This document shows, one piece after another, positions 25,896 through 33,862 of a DNA stretch of 64,000 nucleotides (position 1 is its first letter; each line of letters begins with the position of its first letter). The stretch lies in the NCBI RefSeq assembly GCF_014190915.1, contig NZ_JACHVU010000004.1:310001-374000 (forward strand), read 5' to 3'. A program made the position numbers and the translations under genes. The stretch comes from Mycolicibacterium iranicum. GTDB taxonomy: Bacteria; Actinomycetota; Actinomycetes; Mycobacteriales; Mycobacteriaceae. The notes under the pieces were generated by a model. It was given only the letters and a program-made list of their open reading frames with translations. It searched no databases and was not told the origin of the DNA.

Positions 25896-26614
25896 CGGGG
25901 GGCTCTGGCGAGGAACGTGTGCACGATGTTGCGCTGCCAGCCCGGCATGGTCTGGCTCTGCACATCGACGAAGCCGTTGCGCGACAGGCGGTTCCGGAAC
26001 TGCGTGGCCCCGTCGAACCTGTTCACGCTGCGGCGCAGGTAGCGGTAGAGGTCGGCATCGCCGGTGCGCAGCTTGCCCGCGGGAATGATGATCGCCGCAC
26101 TGACCGCGTTCCACACCGCCTTGGCCACCGCGGAATCGCGGACCGAGTACTCGTGCACGGCGAGGACGCCCCCGGGGCGCAGCAGCGCGCGCAGCGACTG
26201 CAGGACGGCATCGGGGTCGGGCACGTTGCGGATCAGGTAGGCGCCCAGGATCCCGTCGAAGGGCCCTGCCACCCCGGCCTCGGCCAGCGTCTCGGCGCGG
26301 CTGTGGACGAACGACACCGACGACGGCCACGTCTTGCGGCGCGCCTGCTCCAGCATCCCCGCGGACCCGTCGACCGCGACGATCTCGGCCAGCGGGGCAG
26401 CCTGCAGGAGCGCGGCCGTCGAAGCACCTGTCCCGCAACCGATGTCGAGCAAGCGCAGCCCGCGACCCTGGTCGGGTATCCGCATGCGCTCCGCGGACAG
26501 TCTCAGGTGCTCGTGGTACCCCGGGTTGGAGCCGACAAGACCGTCGTAGGCCTCGGCGCCTGCGTCGAATGCTTCCGGGACGTCGTAGCGGTCAGTACTC
26601 ATGCCGTGTCGCAC
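25892..26614 (-). CDS. SAM-dependent methyltransferase of the carotenoid cluster (CrtT-like)
   Basis: This 240-residue class I methyltransferase (ATG 26602 is an alternative start) has the SAM-binding motif LRLLDIGCGTGASTAALLQA and the next acidic loop EIVAVDGSAGMLEQARR. A further motif is FDGILGAYLIRNVPDPDAVL with LRPGGVLAVHEYSVRD. It resembles UbiE-like enzymes and sits between crtB and crtU as CrtT-type genes do in actinobacterial carotenoid clusters. Its acceptor is unknown. Its stop overlaps the crtU-like start. Confidence 0.8.
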   Translation of the reverse strand: MRHGMSTDRYDVPEAFDAGAEAYDGLVGSNPGYHEHLRLSAERMRIPDQGRGLRLLDIGCGTGASTAALLQAAPLAEIVAVDGSAGMLEQARRKTWPSSVSFVHSRAETLAEAGVAGPFDGILGAYLIRNVPDPDAVLQSLRALLRPGGVLAVHEYSVRDSAVAKAVWNAVSAAIIIPAGKLRTGDADLYRYLRRSVNRFDGATQFRNRLSRNGFVDVQSQTMPGWQRNIVHTFLARAPR

Positions 26615-26657
26615 TCATTCCGTCGGGCGAACCTCATCCACCGGGGCCGGTGGATGC

Positions 26658-27602
26658 TCACACCTCCTGCCGACGTGCCCGCGCGCGCAACGCCCTGGCC
26701 AGCCCGATCGAGGCGACCTGCAGCCTTCGTGACGTCGACACCGTGGCGCGGCGGGCGAAGACGGCGAAGTCCATCGCCTCGATGCGGTCGAGGATCTCCG
26801 AGTACAACGTCATCGCAGCGTTCACGCAGGGACGGGAACGAGGCTGCAGCATCGCGATGCCCTTCTCCGCCCGCCGATAGACGCGCCGGGTCTGCGCATG
26901 CTGCTCGGCCAGTGCCGCGCGCAGCCGGGGTTCGGTGCGGCGGTTCTGCTGGCACCACGTCAGCATCTCCCGGTCGACACCGTGGCCGGCGAGCTCGTCG
27001 GCGGGCAGGTAGACCCGCCCCCGGGTCAGGTCCTCGTCGATGTCGCGCAGGAAGTTGGTGAGCTGAAAGGCTTTTCCGAGATCTGCCGCGTACGGAGCAG
27101 CTTCCTCGCGCGGTACGACAGTCCCCAGGACCGGCAGCATCTGCAGCCCGATCACCTCGGCTGAGCCGTACATGTAGCGATCGAGTGCCGCACGGTCGGG
27201 ATAGTCGGTGACCGTGAGGTCCATCCGCATCGACGCCAGGAAATCGTCGAACAGCTGCCAGTCGAGCCGATAATTGCGTGCGGTGTCGACGACCGCGTCG
27301 AGCACCGGGTCGTCGCCGCTGTGCTTCTTCTCCACCAGCCGGGTGAACAGCGCGGTCGACAGTGCCTGGAGCTCGTCGGCGCGCTGGTTCACCGAGCGGG
27401 GGTCGAAGGCGTCGAGGACGTCGTCGGCCCGGCGCGCGAAACCGTAGAGCGCATGCACGGCCGGGCGTTGGGACGGCGAGAGCAGCCGTGTCGCCAGGAA
27501 GAAGGTCTTGCCGTGTCGGGCGTTGAGGGTGCGGCACTCCCGGTAGGCCTGCCGCAGCGCCTCGTCGCGCACGCCGGCCGCGTCCAACTCTGAGCTGATC
27601 AT
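26658..27602 (-). CDS. crtB: Phytoene synthase
   Basis: This is a 314-residue squalene/phytoene synthase. Two Asp-rich motifs are present: ARRADDVLDAFD near residue 60 and FLRDIDEDLTRGRVYLP near residue 185. KTFFLATRLLSPSQRPAVHA and EVIGLQMLPVLG are also family-typical. It condenses two GGPP into phytoene. It lies 13 nt downstream of crtI in the crtE-crtI-crtB order. Confidence 0.94.
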   Translation of the reverse strand: MISSELDAAGVRDEALRQAYRECRTLNARHGKTFFLATRLLSPSQRPAVHALYGFARRADDVLDAFDPRSVNQRADELQALSTALFTRLVEKKHSGDDPVLDAVVDTARNYRLDWQLFDDFLASMRMDLTVTDYPDRAALDRYMYGSAEVIGLQMLPVLGTVVPREEAAPYAADLGKAFQLTNFLRDIDEDLTRGRVYLPADELAGHGVDREMLTWCQQNRRTEPRLRAALAEQHAQTRRVYRRAEKGIAMLQPRSRPCVNAAMTLYSEILDRIEAMDFAVFARRATVSTSRRLQVASIGLARALRARARRQEV

Positions 27603-27615
27603 GGTTGTGCCCCAA

Positions 27616-29127
27616 TCATTGCGTCACTATCCGTTGTTGAGCGCGGCTCGGGATTCCGGTGATGCGGTCGGCGGCGAGGCGACCCGACACGATCGCCGTC
27701 GGGATGCCGACACCGGGCACCGTGGAGGAGCCGGCAAGAATTGCGTTGTCGATCCCGCGCACGGTGTTGCCCGGCCGGAACGGCCCGGTCTGGGCGAAGG
27801 TGTGCGCCAGCGCGAACGGTGTGCCCGCGGCCATGCCCTGACGGGCCCAGTCCTGCGGCGTCACCACGTGCAGAAGTTCGGCGTCCTGTGCCAGATGGGG
27901 CAGGCGGGCCGTGACGACGTCCAGCATGTGGTCGGTGTAGCCGGCCTGGTCGGCATCCCAGTCCCGGTGTCCGACAGCGGTGTTCGGTGCGGGGGCCAAC
28001 ACGTAGAGCAGGTCGCGGCCGGCAGGGGCCACACTCGGGTCACCGGCCGCAGGTCGCGTGACCAGCAGCGACGGATCGACCATCGGCCGTCCCTCGTCGA
28101 TGATCTCCTCGAACGTGCGGTCCCAGGCGTCGCCGAACAGGATGGTGTGGTGGGACTGATCGGCCGACGGTTCGGGCTTGCGTGCACCGAAGTGGGCGAC
28201 GACCGCCGACGGCGCGGGCCGGATCGGAACCACCCGTCGGGGGGTGCGTCCGAGCAGTCGGTAGGTGTCGGGGAGCTCCGTCGTCAGCACCACGGCGTCG
28301 GCCGCGAAGCGCTCCCCGGTGGCGGTGCGCACCGCGGTCACCCGGTCGCCAGACCGCTCCAGCGCCGAAACCGATGCGCTGTACCGGAATTCGACGCCCG
28401 CATCGCTGGCTGCGGCTGCCAGGGCGTCGGGGAGAGCCCGCATGCCGCCGCGGGGGAAATAGACGCCGGAGATGGTGTCCATGTACGCGATGACGGCGTA
28501 CGCGGCCAGCGCCCGCTTCGGGGGAACGCCGACATAGAGCGACTGGAAGGTGAAGACGCGCAGCAGTCGCTCATCGCTGAGGAACCGCCGCACCATCGGC
28601 TCCCAGCGACGGAAGCCGCCGATGGCCGCCAGGCGTGCGAGCTGTGGGGTCAGCAGCGACAGTGGAGAGTCGAAGTTCGCGTCGATGAAGCCGTCGAACT
28701 CGATCTGGTAGAGCCGGGTGAGCCACTCCCGCATGCGGGCGTAGCCGCGGGCCTCGTCGGGTCCCGCGAAGCGCTCGATCTCGGCGGTCATCGCGTCGGC
28801 CTCGCTGTGGACGTGCAGGCTGCTGCCGTCGGCGAAGGTGGCGCGGTAAGCGGGTGACACAGGCAGCAGGTCCAGCCGCGACGCCGTCGACTCGCCGACC
28901 GCGGCGAACGTGTCGTCGATGATGTCGGGCATGGTCAGCACCGTCGGACCCGTGTCGAGGCAGTACCCGCCGACGTCGGCCCGCCCGACCCGACCGCCGG
29001 GGTGTTCGCCGCGCTCGAGAACGATGACCTGACGCCCGCGGCCGGCCAGGTGCAGCGCCGCGGACAGGCCGGACAGCCCCGCGCCCACGACCACGACGCG
29101 GTCGGTCGCCCCGCTGACGGTGCGCAT
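27616..29127 (-). CDS. crtI: Phytoene desaturase
   Basis: This is a 503-residue CrtI-type FAD enzyme. The N-terminal dinucleotide fold is VVVVGAGLSGLSAALHLAGR, followed by GGRVGRADVGGYCLDTGPTV. The C-terminal FAD motif reads NAILAGSSTVPGVGIPTAIV with SGRLAADRI. It introduces double bonds into phytoene, normally four steps to lycopene. Its ATG overlaps the crtE stop (TGATG), so it is the second cistron of the operon. Confidence 0.94.
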   Translation of the reverse strand: MRTVSGATDRVVVVGAGLSGLSAALHLAGRGRQVIVLERGEHPGGRVGRADVGGYCLDTGPTVLTMPDIIDDTFAAVGESTASRLDLLPVSPAYRATFADGSSLHVHSEADAMTAEIERFAGPDEARGYARMREWLTRLYQIEFDGFIDANFDSPLSLLTPQLARLAAIGGFRRWEPMVRRFLSDERLLRVFTFQSLYVGVPPKRALAAYAVIAYMDTISGVYFPRGGMRALPDALAAAASDAGVEFRYSASVSALERSGDRVTAVRTATGERFAADAVVLTTELPDTYRLLGRTPRRVVPIRPAPSAVVAHFGARKPEPSADQSHHTILFGDAWDRTFEEIIDEGRPMVDPSLLVTRPAAGDPSVAPAGRDLLYVLAPAPNTAVGHRDWDADQAGYTDHMLDVVTARLPHLAQDAELLHVVTPQDWARQGMAAGTPFALAHTFAQTGPFRPGNTVRGIDNAILAGSSTVPGVGIPTAIVSGRLAADRITGIPSRAQQRIVTQ

Positions 29128-30293
29128 CAGGCGACCCGCTCGGCGCAGGCGGCGGCCATCGAGACCAGCGACGACCGCACGTCGCTGTGTAGCGACGCGG
29201 AATCCAGACGGTGCAGCGCCCAGGCGAGGCGGCGTTCGATCAACTCTTCAATCCAATCCACGGTGCCGGTCTCGGCGATGAGCGCCCGCCAGGACGCGAT
29301 GTCGCCGGGACTGAGATGGTCAGCGGTCATGTACGCGCGCAATCTGTTCCGCTGGCCACCGGTGGCCAGCTGATAGGCCGCGGCCACCACGGTGGTGGCC
29401 TTGCGCGCGGCCAGGTCGGTGCCGGCGGGTTTGCCGGTCGTCTCGGGTGTACCGAACACACCGAGCAGGTCGTCACGGAGCTGGAAGGCTTCGCCGACGG
29501 CGCCGCCGTAGTCGCCCAGTGCGCTGAGCAGTCGGTCGTCGCCGCCGGCGAGTGCCGCGCCGATCTCCAGCGGCCGGCGGACCGTGTAGTTGCCGGACTT
29601 GCGGCGGGCGATGTCGAGCACGTCCTCCAGCGAGGGAAGGCGGGCACTGTCGTTGACGAGGTCGGCGAACTGGCCGACGGCGAGCTCGACGCGCATCGCG
29701 TCGTAGCGGGGCCACACCCGGGTCAGGGCGGCGGCGTCGACGCCGCTCTCGCGCAGCATCTGCTCACCCCAGACCAGGCACAGGTCACCGAGCAGCACCG
29801 CCGCGGATTCACCGAACCGGCTAGAAAGACCGGGCAGCCGCCGCCCGCGGTGCCAGTGCTGCATGGCGCGATGTGCGCTGGGGCGTCCGCGCCGGGTGTG
29901 TGACTCGTCCATCACGTCGTCCTGCATCAGGGCGAAGGCGTGCAGCAGCTCCAGGCTCGCCGCCGCCCGCACGGCCGCCTGCGTGGGGGCCGCGCCGGTC
30001 AGCCACCCCAGATACAGGAAGGTCGACCGCAGGCACTTCCCGTCGGAGAGCAGGTCACGCACCACGTTCCCCGCGATGTCCACTCCGCTGTCGGCCAGCG
30101 CAGTCACACAGCGCGCGTCCAGAAACTCCGTCAGGGCGGCCAACACGGCATCGCGCAACGCGGGTTGCCAGTGCAGCGCGCGGCGATCAGCCGTTCCGGT
30201 GGCGTAGTTCCGTCCGGAAATGTCCTTGCTGCCCGCCCCTGCCTCGCCACGGTGGGTCAGGGGTCCAGCACCCGATGTCATCGGCGAGGTCAT
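29127..30293 (-). CDS. crtE: Geranylgeranyl diphosphate synthase
   Basis: This 388-residue trans-prenyltransferase has the first Asp-rich motif DDVMD in ALMQDDVMDESHTRRGRPSA near residue 125. The second is DDLLG (QLRDDLLGVFGTPETTGKPA) instead of DDxxD, as in many actinobacterial GGPP synthases. GKCLRSTFLYLGW holds the substrate-binding Lys/Arg. ATG 30293 is used, but ATG 30281 is as plausible. It is the first gene of crtE-crtI-crtB-methyltransferase-crtU-Rieske, all coupled or closely spaced. Confidence 0.93.
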   Translation of the reverse strand: MTSPMTSGAGPLTHRGEAGAGSKDISGRNYATGTADRRALHWQPALRDAVLAALTEFLDARCVTALADSGVDIAGNVVRDLLSDGKCLRSTFLYLGWLTGAAPTQAAVRAAASLELLHAFALMQDDVMDESHTRRGRPSAHRAMQHWHRGRRLPGLSSRFGESAAVLLGDLCLVWGEQMLRESGVDAAALTRVWPRYDAMRVELAVGQFADLVNDSARLPSLEDVLDIARRKSGNYTVRRPLEIGAALAGGDDRLLSALGDYGGAVGEAFQLRDDLLGVFGTPETTGKPAGTDLAARKATTVVAAAYQLATGGQRNRLRAYMTADHLSPGDIASWRALIAETGTVDWIEELIERRLAWALHRLDSASLHSDVRSSLVSMAAACAERVA

Positions 30294-30768
30294 TACCCGA
30301 TCTTGGCGTGTTTATGCCTCCGTGTCATCGTTTGTCGCGCCGCGACGGGGGTGGTCGGGCGCTGTCGCCGCGAATTCGGGCCGGGCGAGGGTGGTTGCCG
30401 GCGCAACGACCGCGCGGCGGATGTCGCAGGGTTTGCGGCGCAGGTGTCCGAATACCGTTGTGTCGCTGGTGTTTTCGCGCGACACCCACATGGCGTTCTT
30501 CTGCGTTCCCGAACGCAAGGATTGTCCTCGCGTTGCCGGACGGGCGCAGGATTTGGGTTGTGACGTGTCTGTGACACCCCGGATTCCGCCCGACCGGCAC
30601 GGCCACTCACGCCCGCTGCCGGCCCGACGAGTGTCGCGAATGACCCGGCGCTGTGAACGCAGAGCAGATCGCCGCGCGCGGCGCAACCCCACACGCGCGC
30701 AGCCGGCCGCACACCGTGCACCGTTCCCGACCAAAGATGTTGTCGGGCAGCGTTGCTCGTGGCAGACG
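30294..30768. other. Intergenic region upstream of crtE (no gene supported)
   Basis: This stretch of 475 bp lies between the crtE start and the stop of the oxidoreductase at 30769. Open frames on both strands give Arg/Pro-rich products without family features, and no lycopene cyclase-like sequence is seen. It should hold the crt operon promoter. GGGTA directly next to the crtE ATG lacks a GTTT at the right distance. A 7-bp inverted repeat is at 30502-30517. Confidence 0.6.
30502..30517. promoter_or_regulatory. Perfect 7-bp inverted repeat upstream of crtE
   Basis: TGCGTTC, CC, GAACGCA forms a dyad about 210 bp upstream of crtE. It could be a regulator site for the carotenoid operon or a small stem. 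No regulator gene adjoins it, so its function is a guess. Confidence 0.3.
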
Positions 30769-31641
30769 TCAGACCTTGGCGATCACGTTCTCGGCGAACA
30801 TCTCCAGGTTTCGGATCTTCGCGTCGAGGGGTTCGGTGTCCTGGCCGGTGATGTAGGGGATCCGGAAGCCGACGATCACGTCGGTGACGCCCTTGTCCTC
30901 CAGGCGCTTGATGCCGTCCGGGGTGTAGGCGTCGATGGAGATCACGTGGATCTGATAGTCCTCGGAACCGGCTGTCCCGGCCTCGTCGCGGAACGCGTTG
31001 AGCTTGCCGAGCAGGGCGTCGAGCTCGTCGGGGTCGCCGCCGCCGTGCATCCAGCCGTCGTTGCGGGCCGCTCGCTTGAGGGCGGCATCGGCATGGCCGC
31101 CGATGAGAATCGGCACCGGCTTGGACGGCGCCGGAGTCATCTTCGTCTTGGGGATGTCGTAGAACTCGCCGTGGTATTCGAAGTAGTCACCCGAGGTCAG
31201 GCCCCGGATGATGTCGATGCACTCGTCCATTCGCTTACCCCGGCGGGCGAAGGGCACGTTCATCAGCTCGTAGTCCTCCGGCCAGGGGCTGGTGCCGACG
31301 CCCAGCCCGAGGCGGTTGTCGAACAGGGCGGCCAGCGATCCGGCCTGCTTGGCGACCAGTGCCGGGGGACGGATCGGCAGTTTGAGCACGAAGTGGTTGA
31401 AGTGCAGTGTCGTGGTGACCGCGCACAGGGCCGCGGTCAGGACGAAGGATTCGATGAACGCCTTGCCGTCCAGGAACTCGCGGTTGCCGTCCGGGGTGTA
31501 CGGATACGTCGAATCGGATTCGAATGGGTAGGCGACGCTGTCGGGGATCGTCATCGCGTGGTAGCCGGCCGCTTCGGCCGCCTTCGCCAAGGGGATGTAG
31601 AAGGTCGGATCGGTCATCGCCTCGGCGTAGGTGAATCGCAC
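30769..31641 (-). CDS. LLM-class F420-dependent oxidoreductase with KstR-type operator
   Basis: This is a 290-residue luciferase-like enzyme. The start MRFTYAEAMTDPTFYIPLAK is followed by PALVAKQAGSLAALFDNRLG and LGVGTSPWPEDYELMNVP, the FMN/F420 TIM-barrel pattern, and later PVPILIGGHADAALKRAARN. By order beside the ku-ligD segment it corresponds to Rv0940c. A TAGAACACGTTCTA palindrome lies 31 nt upstream, so it should be repressed by KstR and induced on sterol-derived CoA thioesters. It may act in sterol or lipid breakdown; its exact substrate is unknown. Confidence 0.88.
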   Translation of the reverse strand: MRFTYAEAMTDPTFYIPLAKAAEAAGYHAMTIPDSVAYPFESDSTYPYTPDGNREFLDGKAFIESFVLTAALCAVTTTLHFNHFVLKLPIRPPALVAKQAGSLAALFDNRLGLGVGTSPWPEDYELMNVPFARRGKRMDECIDIIRGLTSGDYFEYHGEFYDIPKTKMTPAPSKPVPILIGGHADAALKRAARNDGWMHGGGDPDELDALLGKLNAFRDEAGTAGSEDYQIHVISIDAYTPDGIKRLEDKGVTDVIVGFRIPYITGQDTEPLDAKIRNLEMFAENVIAKV

Positions 31642-31671
31642 GCTGCCTCCTGCTCGTCGGTGACCGCATAC

Positions 31672-31685
31672 TAGAACACGTTCTA
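31672..31685. promoter_or_regulatory. KstR-type operator
   Basis: TAGAACACGTTCTA fits the KstR consensus TNNAACNNGTTNNA exactly and is an inverted repeat around two central bases. It lies just upstream of the oxidoreductase gene read on the minus strand. Confidence 0.75.
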
Positions 31686-31705
31686 ATAGTGCGGTGCCGA
31701 TTCTG

Positions 31706-32440
31706 CTACGGAAGCGGGACGTCGACCTCGATCGATTCCAGGGCGAACGGTGGCGCGCCCAGCCCGGCCACCGAGAACGTCGACCAGGGCGTGCGCTCGG
31801 TCAGTCGGCCCGCCGCGGCGCGGTCATCGACGGTGACCGTCACGTCCTGAGGCAGCCGCACCTCGAAGCCGGTGTCGAAAAGCGTTCCCCGCCAGTGGTA
31901 GTGACCATCGATGGGGTCGAGCCTGCCCGTCAGGCGAGCCTGTGTCGGATGACTGTGCTCGCCGACGGTCACGACGGCCGGACCTTCGTAGACGGTGTCG
32001 TCGGGACCGTCGTCGAGCCCCAGGGCGCGCACCTCGAACGAGGAGGGGATCCGCCTGCCCACCCGGCGCCAGTACCCACCACCGCGGTGGCTCCGCCGAG
32101 GTGAACGGTCGTTGTAGAGGCGTTGGGCGCTGGAGCGCACCTCGATCCGCGTGCTCGAGGTGCGGCTCATTAACGCCAGGCACTTCGCGACGTAACCCTT
32201 CTGGGCGGCGACGTCCGGCCCGGTGATCACGAAGTAGTTGGGCACGCCGTGCACGGCCACCCCGAGGTAGGGCGACAGGCCGTCGGGCCGGCGGGCCGAC
32301 GCCGCGGGCAGGGAGCCGTCGGTGGCCACGACCACCCGGGCACGTCCGTCCCGCAGCGTCCAGACGTGCGTCGCCTCGTCGAACACGGCGTCCGTGACGG
32401 CCTCTTGGGTGGCATACGCGACGGTCTCGACGTCGGTCAC
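31706..32440 (-). CDS. DUF4873 protein with a flavin-monooxygenase C-terminal remnant
   Basis: This 244-residue protein starts at GTG 32440, which overlaps the stop of the AurF-like gene (GTGA). Residues about 56-110 (SPYLGVAVHGVPNYFVITGP, IEVRSSAQRLYND) match the C-terminal end of Baeyer-Villiger/FMO-type monooxygenases, but no FAD or NADP Rossmann motif is present anywhere in the frame. Residues about 145-244 (SFEVRALGLDDGPDDTVYEG, HYHWRGTLFDTGFEVRLPQD) match DUF4873. It looks like a monooxygenase that has lost its catalytic domains, in the position of Rv0943c. Probably an accessory protein for the diiron enzyme. Confidence 0.75.
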   Translation of the reverse strand: MTDVETVAYATQEAVTDAVFDEATHVWTLRDGRARVVVATDGSLPAASARRPDGLSPYLGVAVHGVPNYFVITGPDVAAQKGYVAKCLALMSRTSSTRIEVRSSAQRLYNDRSPRRSHRGGGYWRRVGRRIPSSFEVRALGLDDGPDDTVYEGPAVVTVGEHSHPTQARLTGRLDPIDGHYHWRGTLFDTGFEVRLPQDVTVTVDDRAAAGRLTERTPWSTFSVAGLGAPPFALESIEVDVPLP

Positions 32441-33336
32441 AGGAACCCGCTGCGCTGCCACATGCGGCGTGCGATCGGACCCAGCAGGCCCACCTCCTGC
32501 AGGAACGCCGCCAGCGGGGCGAATCCCGACACCTGCACCTCGCGTCGGTGCGCGCTCTGCCGGGCCTGGCGGCGTGCCTCCCGGGCGTCCAGGCCGACGC
32601 GCGCGTACTGGACGCGGTTGGTGAACAGGTGGCGGAAGAACAGTCCACCGACGCCGTGGATGTTGGCGACGAAGAACCGCGGGATCGGGCGCATGTGGGG
32701 GGTGCGCTTGCGCAGGCCGTCGCGGGCGAATTGGATGTGACGCGCCTCCTCGGTGACGTGGATGCGCATCAGCCGCTGAACCATGGGCTGGAGCTCGGGG
32801 TCGTCCATCATCTGACGCTGCAGGGAGTCGAAGATCTCCTCGCCGATGAGCGCGGCCATCCACAGTGCCGAGCCCTGGAACGCGAACGGCAGCGCGTTGA
32901 TGATGACCCGCTGATAGCGCCTGGGCCGCACCGGCTTTGCGCCCATCCGGTCGATCGCCTTGCCGAACATCACCATGTGGCGGGTCTCGTCACCGAGCTC
33001 GGTCAGCTCGTAGTGCGTCGCGCGGGCGGTCGGGTCCTGGTGCATCATCTTGCGCAGCAGCGCCTGGTTCAGGATGTTCTCGAACCAGATGCCCGCCGAG
33101 AGCGTGTTGGCGAGCTCCTGGCGCGACAGCTCGATCTGTTCCTCGCGGGTCATCGAGTCCCACAGCGGGGTGCCGTACAGCGAGACCGTCCGGGGTGGCA
33201 GGAAGAACTTGTCCGGGTCCAGCGGCGCATTCCAGTCGATGTCGACAACCGGGGCGTAGGACTTCTTCACCGACCCCTTGAGCAGGCGCTCGGCGAACTC
33301 CTGGCGCGTGGTGCCCGACCTCGGCGGAGCCGTCAT
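32437..33336 (-). CDS. AurF-like diiron oxygenase
   Basis: This is a 299-residue helical protein. Diiron ligands expected for the AurF/metal-dependent-hydrolase group are visible: E86 in GIWFENILNQALL, E117 and H120 in ELTELGDETRHMVMFGKAI, E166/E167 in IGEEIFDSLQ, and E196-H200 in HVTEEARHIQFARDG. AurF relatives oxidise amines or other small molecules with O2. ATG 33336 is preceded by a good -35/-10 pair and a strong inverted repeat. It is coupled to the DUF4873 gene, and the two are probably one functional unit. Confidence 0.85.
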   Translation of the reverse strand: MTAPPRSGTTRQEFAERLLKGSVKKSYAPVVDIDWNAPLDPDKFFLPPRTVSLYGTPLWDSMTREEQIELSRQELANTLSAGIWFENILNQALLRKMMHQDPTARATHYELTELGDETRHMVMFGKAIDRMGAKPVRPRRYQRVIINALPFAFQGSALWMAALIGEEIFDSLQRQMMDDPELQPMVQRLMRIHVTEEARHIQFARDGLRKRTPHMRPIPRFFVANIHGVGGLFFRHLFTNRVQYARVGLDAREARRQARQSAHRREVQVSGFAPLAAFLQEVGLLGPIARRMWQRSGFL

Positions 33337-33371
33337 CGCTACATCCCTTCGTCGTCGTCGACTGTGATTCG

Positions 33372-33401
33372 ACGGTAGGGAGCGGCGCGACACCATGTCA
33401 A
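33372..33401 (-). promoter_or_regulatory. Promoter of the AurF-like operon
   Basis: On the minus strand TTGACA (33401-33396) is followed after 18 nt by TACCGT (33377-33372), a plausible SigA-type promoter. The start codon of the AurF-like gene is 36 nt further on. Confidence 0.5.
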
Positions 33402-33408
33402 TACCCCG

Positions 33409-33430
33409 GGTACCGGATACTTTCGGTACC
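33409..33430. promoter_or_regulatory. Inverted repeat GGTACCG-N8-CGGTACC, candidate TetR-type operator
   Basis: GGTACCG (33409-33415) and CGGTACC (33424-33430) form a perfect 7-bp dyad with an 8-nt spacer, 8 nt upstream of the -35 of the AurF promoter and about 40 nt before the divergent holin-like gene. Its size and position suit a TetR-family repressor, which is not encoded nearby. Confidence 0.5.
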
Positions 33431-33468
33431 GCATCAATCGCGGAACGAAACGCGGCGCGGGGTGGATC

Positions 33469-33858
33469 ATGATCGCTATGGGATTCGTACTGCGTGCCGC
33501 ACTGACCGGGCTCGCGTTGTGGGTGGTGACGTTGCTGGTGCCCGGGGTCGACTTCGTCGGCGGGGATTCGACGGTGGCGCGAATCGGCATCGTGTTCGTC
33601 GTGGCGGTGATATTCGGGCTGGTCAACGCGATCATCAAGCCGATCGTGCAGCTGATCTCGATACCGCTGTACATCCTGACCCTCGGCCTCTTCCACATCG
33701 TCATCAACGCGTTCATGCTATGGATCACGGCCTACATCACCGAACACACCACGCACTGGGGCCTCGTCATCGACGATTTCTGGTGGACGGCGATCTGGGC
33801 CGCGATCGTGCTGTCTGTCGTGAGCTGGCTCCTTTCGCTGGTCGTCAGGGCAGACTGA
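33469..33858 (+). CDS. Phage-holin-4 family membrane protein
   Basis: This is a 129-residue protein with four membrane helices. FGLVNAIIKPIVQLISIPLY followed by ILTLGLFHIVINAFMLWITA is the signature of the phage_holin_4_2/YvlD-like family, found in many chromosomes and not an active phage gene here. Function poorly defined, possibly membrane stress. ATG 33469 and ATG 33478 are both possible starts. It ends 4 nt before the glycosylase gene, so they are probably co-transcribed. Confidence 0.85.
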   Translation: MIAMGFVLRAALTGLALWVVTLLVPGVDFVGGDSTVARIGIVFVVAVIFGLVNAIIKPIVQLISIPLYILTLGLFHIVINAFMLWITAYITEHTTHWGLVIDDFWWTAIWAAIVLSVVSWLLSLVVRAD

Positions 33859-33862
33859 ATTC

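Noticed and set aside
30294..30298. GGGTA on the minus strand next to the crtE ATG as a SigF -10
   Set aside because: There is no GTTT 15-17 nt upstream (GGCA or nearby instead), and the transcript would start inside the first codons.
30293..30734. Minus-strand open frames upstream of crtE as a hidden lycopene cyclase
   Set aside because: They are Arg/Pro-rich and hydrophilic, whereas CrtYc/CrtYd are small hydrophobic membrane proteins.
33469..33858. Prophage remnant indicated by a holin-family gene
   Set aside because: The family is widespread in chromosomes, no other phage genes or attachment sites occur, and the locus order is conserved with other mycobacteria.
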